This document shows positions 7,342-8,755 of a DNA stretch of 8,755 bases, in pieces. The position numbers and the translations under genes are program-made. The DNA is from Lutispora sp. (GTDB lineage Bacteria > Bacillota > Clostridia > Lutisporales > Lutisporaceae). The stretch is from positions 1-8,755 of the forward strand of contig JAUQXG010000003.1 of NCBI GenBank assembly GCA_030834765.1, written 5' to 3'. The notes beneath the pieces were generated by a model, which saw only the letters and a program-made list of their open reading frames with translations, ran no database searches and had not been told where the DNA came from. The stretch's first letter is position 1, and each line of letters opens with the position of its first letter.

Positions 7342-8478
7342 TTGAATTTTACAACTAACTTAATCATAAATACATATTCTATCGTGTTACTAATTTTTGT
7401 TTATATACATGCCTTAAAACATAATGAAAAAGTTTTTTTGCAGCATAAGCTTTTTATGATGCTGGTACAGGTTACAATGTTGATGCTGGTTGTGGATATA
7501 TTCAGCAGATTTGATGGCAACCCAGGGACGATTTATTCTGTGATCAATCATTTGGGGAATTTTTTGATTTACCTGTTAAATCCTGTTCTGCCTTCTCTTT
7601 GGTTACTATATGTTCATTGCCAGATATTTGATGAAGAGGATAAAATGAAACAGTGGATATATCCCTTGATTGCGATTAATGCAGTAAACGTATTTATGTT
7701 AATATTGTCTCAAGCTTTCGGATGGTTTTACTATATTGACTCAGGAAATATCTACCATAGAGGAATCCTTTTTTGGGTTCCTGCATCTATTATGTTTGGG
7801 CTAAATATTGCAGCCTTTATTTTAATCATAGCAAATCGTGAAAATATTGAAAAAAAGTATTACCTTTCTCTTGTATTTTTTCTGACCATTCCTCTTGCAT
7901 GTGCCATCTTGCAAATTATTTTGTATGGAACATCATTAGTTTTAAATGGCATCACGCTGTCTTTGCTGATCGCATTTTTTAATATTCAAAATCGCAACAT
8001 GAGCATTGATTATTTAACAGGGGCATACAATCGCAAAAAGCTTGAAGTTTACATGAAGGAAAAAATCAGCACAAGCACGGAGAATAAGACTTTTTCTGCT
8101 ATTCTCATAGATTTGGATAACTTTAAATCTATCAATGATACCTTTGGTCATGATATGGGAGATGATGCATTAGTGAATTCCGTAAAGCTGCTTAAAAGCT
8201 GTCTTAGATCAGTAGATTTTATTGCACGGTTCGGCGGTGATGAATTCTATATTATTTTAGATATATCAAATAGTGATGATTTGGATGAGACTATTTGCAG
8301 AATTGACAGTTGTATTGAAAAATTTAATGAACAGAGTGCGATGCCTTATAAGCTTAGCTTTAGCATGGGCTATGCTGTGTATGACTACCATTCCCATATG
8401 AAAGTGGAGGAATTTCAAAAGCAAATCGACATATTGATGTATGAGAATAAGCGGATCAATAAAGAAATAAAAAACTAA
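7342..8478 (+). CDS. Membrane-bound diguanylate cyclase (seven-helix N-terminal sensor plus GGDEF)
   Basis: This 378-residue protein should make cyclic di-GMP from two GTP at the membrane. Residues 1 to about 215 carry about seven hydrophobic helices (roughly 7-26, 37-55, 66-92, 105-125, 143-164, 173-195, 198-214) of a kind I recognise in many clostridial GGDEF proteins; the ligand is unknown. The cytoplasmic GGDEF domain begins at DYLTGAYNRK (223-232), continues with DLDNFKSINDTFGHDMGD (from 257; metal- and GTP-binding residues) and RFGGDEF with GGDEF at 298-302. The product-inhibition site RxxD is intact (Arg289-Ser-Val-Asp292, five residues before GGDEF). No EAL domain is present. Catalytic motifs are complete, so activity is expected. 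It has its own promoter and lies 196 nt after the glycogen operon; the link to glycogen is positional only. Confidence 0.93.
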   Translation: MNFTTNLIINTYSIVLLIFVYIHALKHNEKVFLQHKLFMMLVQVTMLMLVVDIFSRFDGNPGTIYSVINHLGNFLIYLLNPVLPSLWLLYVHCQIFDEEDKMKQWIYPLIAINAVNVFMLILSQAFGWFYYIDSGNIYHRGILFWVPASIMFGLNIAAFILIIANRENIEKKYYLSLVFFLTIPLACAILQIILYGTSLVLNGITLSLLIAFFNIQNRNMSIDYLTGAYNRKKLEVYMKEKISTSTENKTFSAILIDLDNFKSINDTFGHDMGDDALVNSVKLLKSCLRSVDFIARFGGDEFYIILDISNSDDLDETICRIDSCIEKFNEQSAMPYKLSFSMGYAVYDYHSHMKVEEFQKQIDILMYENKRINKEIKN

Positions 8479-8479
8479 G

Positions 8480-8508
8480 TTGCATTTTTCTTTATTTCTA
8501 TTTATAAT
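8480..8508 (+). promoter_or_regulatory. Promoter of the HTH-PfkB kinase gene
   Basis: TTGCAT (8480-8485) and a perfect TATAAT (8503-8508) are separated by 17 bp, a good sigma-A-type promoter. Transcription would begin near 8515, about 35 nt before the ATG at 8550. The -10 lies within the left arm of the inverted repeat listed next, so a protein bound there should block RNA polymerase. Confidence 0.68.
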
Positions 8509-8532
8509 ATAAGCATAAGCTTATATTATAAA
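8501..8532. repeat. Perfect 14-bp inverted repeat, likely operator over the -10 box
   Basis: TTTATAATATAAGC (8501-8514) and its exact reverse complement (8519-8532) flank the 4-nt centre ATAA. The symmetric site covers the -10 and the expected transcription start of the downstream gene. No T-run follows on either strand, which argues against an intrinsic terminator. Transcripts starting near 8515 would lack the left arm and could not form the hairpin, so a DNA-level operator role is favoured. The natural candidate binder is the winged-helix protein encoded immediately downstream; this is inference. Confidence 0.6.
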
Positions 8533-8549
8533 CAAAAGTTGGTGAAGTA

Positions 8550-8755
8550 ATGACGTCTAGAGAAATAGAAATTCTAGAAATTATAAAAAAGAATCCAATG
8601 GTCTCACAGCAGGAAATCGCTGACTATTTAGGAATAACACGGTCTTCTATCGCTGTGCATATTACAAATCTGATGAAAAAGGGCTATATAGCAGGAAAAG
8701 GCTATATCATTTCAGGAGATAGTTATGTAACCGTAATCGGTGGTGCCAATATGGA
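8550..8755 (+). CDS. PfkB-family kinase with N-terminal winged helix-turn-helix, N-terminal part (3' end outside window)
   Basis: Sixty-eight codons are visible. Residues 1 to about 50 form a winged helix-turn-helix: SREIEILEIIKKNP (helix 1), VSQQEIADYLG and ITRSSIAVHITNLMKKGYI (turn and recognition helix), then the wing GKGYIISGDSY. At YVTVIGGANMD the sequence enters the start of a PfkB/ribokinase fold. This HTH-plus-PfkB layout is known in the pseudouridine kinase group (PsuK/YeiC), usually next to pseudouridine-5'-phosphate glycosidase and a nucleoside transporter. Substrate residues are beyond the edge, so pseudouridine is likely but unproven, and no symbol is given. GGTGA (8541-8545) is a modest ribosome binding site only 4 nt before ATG. 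The protein may both phosphorylate a nucleoside and regulate its own promoter. Confidence 0.85.
   Translation, partial: MTSREIEILEIIKKNPMVSQQEIADYLGITRSSIAVHITNLMKKGYIAGKGYIISGDSYVTVIGGANM

Noticed and set aside
8501..8532. The inverted repeat as a rho-independent terminator for the diguanylate cyclase
   Set aside because: The stem is almost all A-T and is followed by CAAAAGTT, not a T-run. The reverse strand also lacks a T-run after the stem. The T-rich stretch lies before the repeat, within the promoter spacer.
8556..8578. Two TCTAGA sites 17 bp apart near the kinase start as a paired operator
   Set aside because: Both fall in well-conserved HTH codons (Ser-Arg and Leu-Glu), so coding constraint explains them adequately.

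Overview
The window is A+T-rich, with short intergenic gaps, strong AGGAGG-like ribosome binding sites, ATG/TTG starts and every recognisable gene on the + strand. The low G+C content, a glycogen operon containing the GlgD subunit (a Firmicutes/Clostridia trait) and a clostridial type of membrane GGDEF protein all point to an anaerobic, Clostridium-like Firmicute. I cannot name the species from sequence alone.

Bases 1-7145 are a tightly packed glycogen operon: the 3' end of glgC (cut by the left edge), then glgD, glgA, glgP and an intracellular GH13 alpha-amylase/neopullulanase-type gene. glgC/glgD overlap by 8 nt and glgA/glgP by 1 nt; the other gaps are 77 nt (glgD-glgA) and 23 nt (glgP-GH13). 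Together they make ADP-glucose (GlgC with its degenerate partner GlgD), polymerise it (GlgA), and recover glucose-1-phosphate (GlgP) or trim maltodextrins and limit dextrins (GH13). No branching enzyme (glgB) is visible; it may lie upstream or elsewhere. The operon promoter is also outside the window.

Bases 7146-7341 are a non-coding gap, apart from a possible 23-codon small ORF. The gap holds a good sigma-A-type promoter with an extended -10 (7254-7282) but no convincing terminator. It leads into a seven-helix membrane diguanylate cyclase (TTG start at 7342, stop at 8478) with intact GGDEF and RxxD inhibitory-site motifs.

Bases 8479-8549 hold a second promoter (TTGCAT, 17 bp, TATAAT). Its -10 box lies inside a perfect 14-bp inverted repeat. 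It precedes the start of a PfkB-family kinase with an N-terminal winged helix-turn-helix (probably pseudouridine-kinase-like), cut by the right edge.

Most of the window is a well-known type of metabolic operon. The less ordinary parts are the promoter/inverted-repeat arrangement ahead of the DNA-binding kinase, the diguanylate cyclase next to glycogen genes, and the structured glgD-glgA spacer with a nine-codon reading frame. I saw no tRNA, rRNA, insertion sequence, CRISPR array or integration site.
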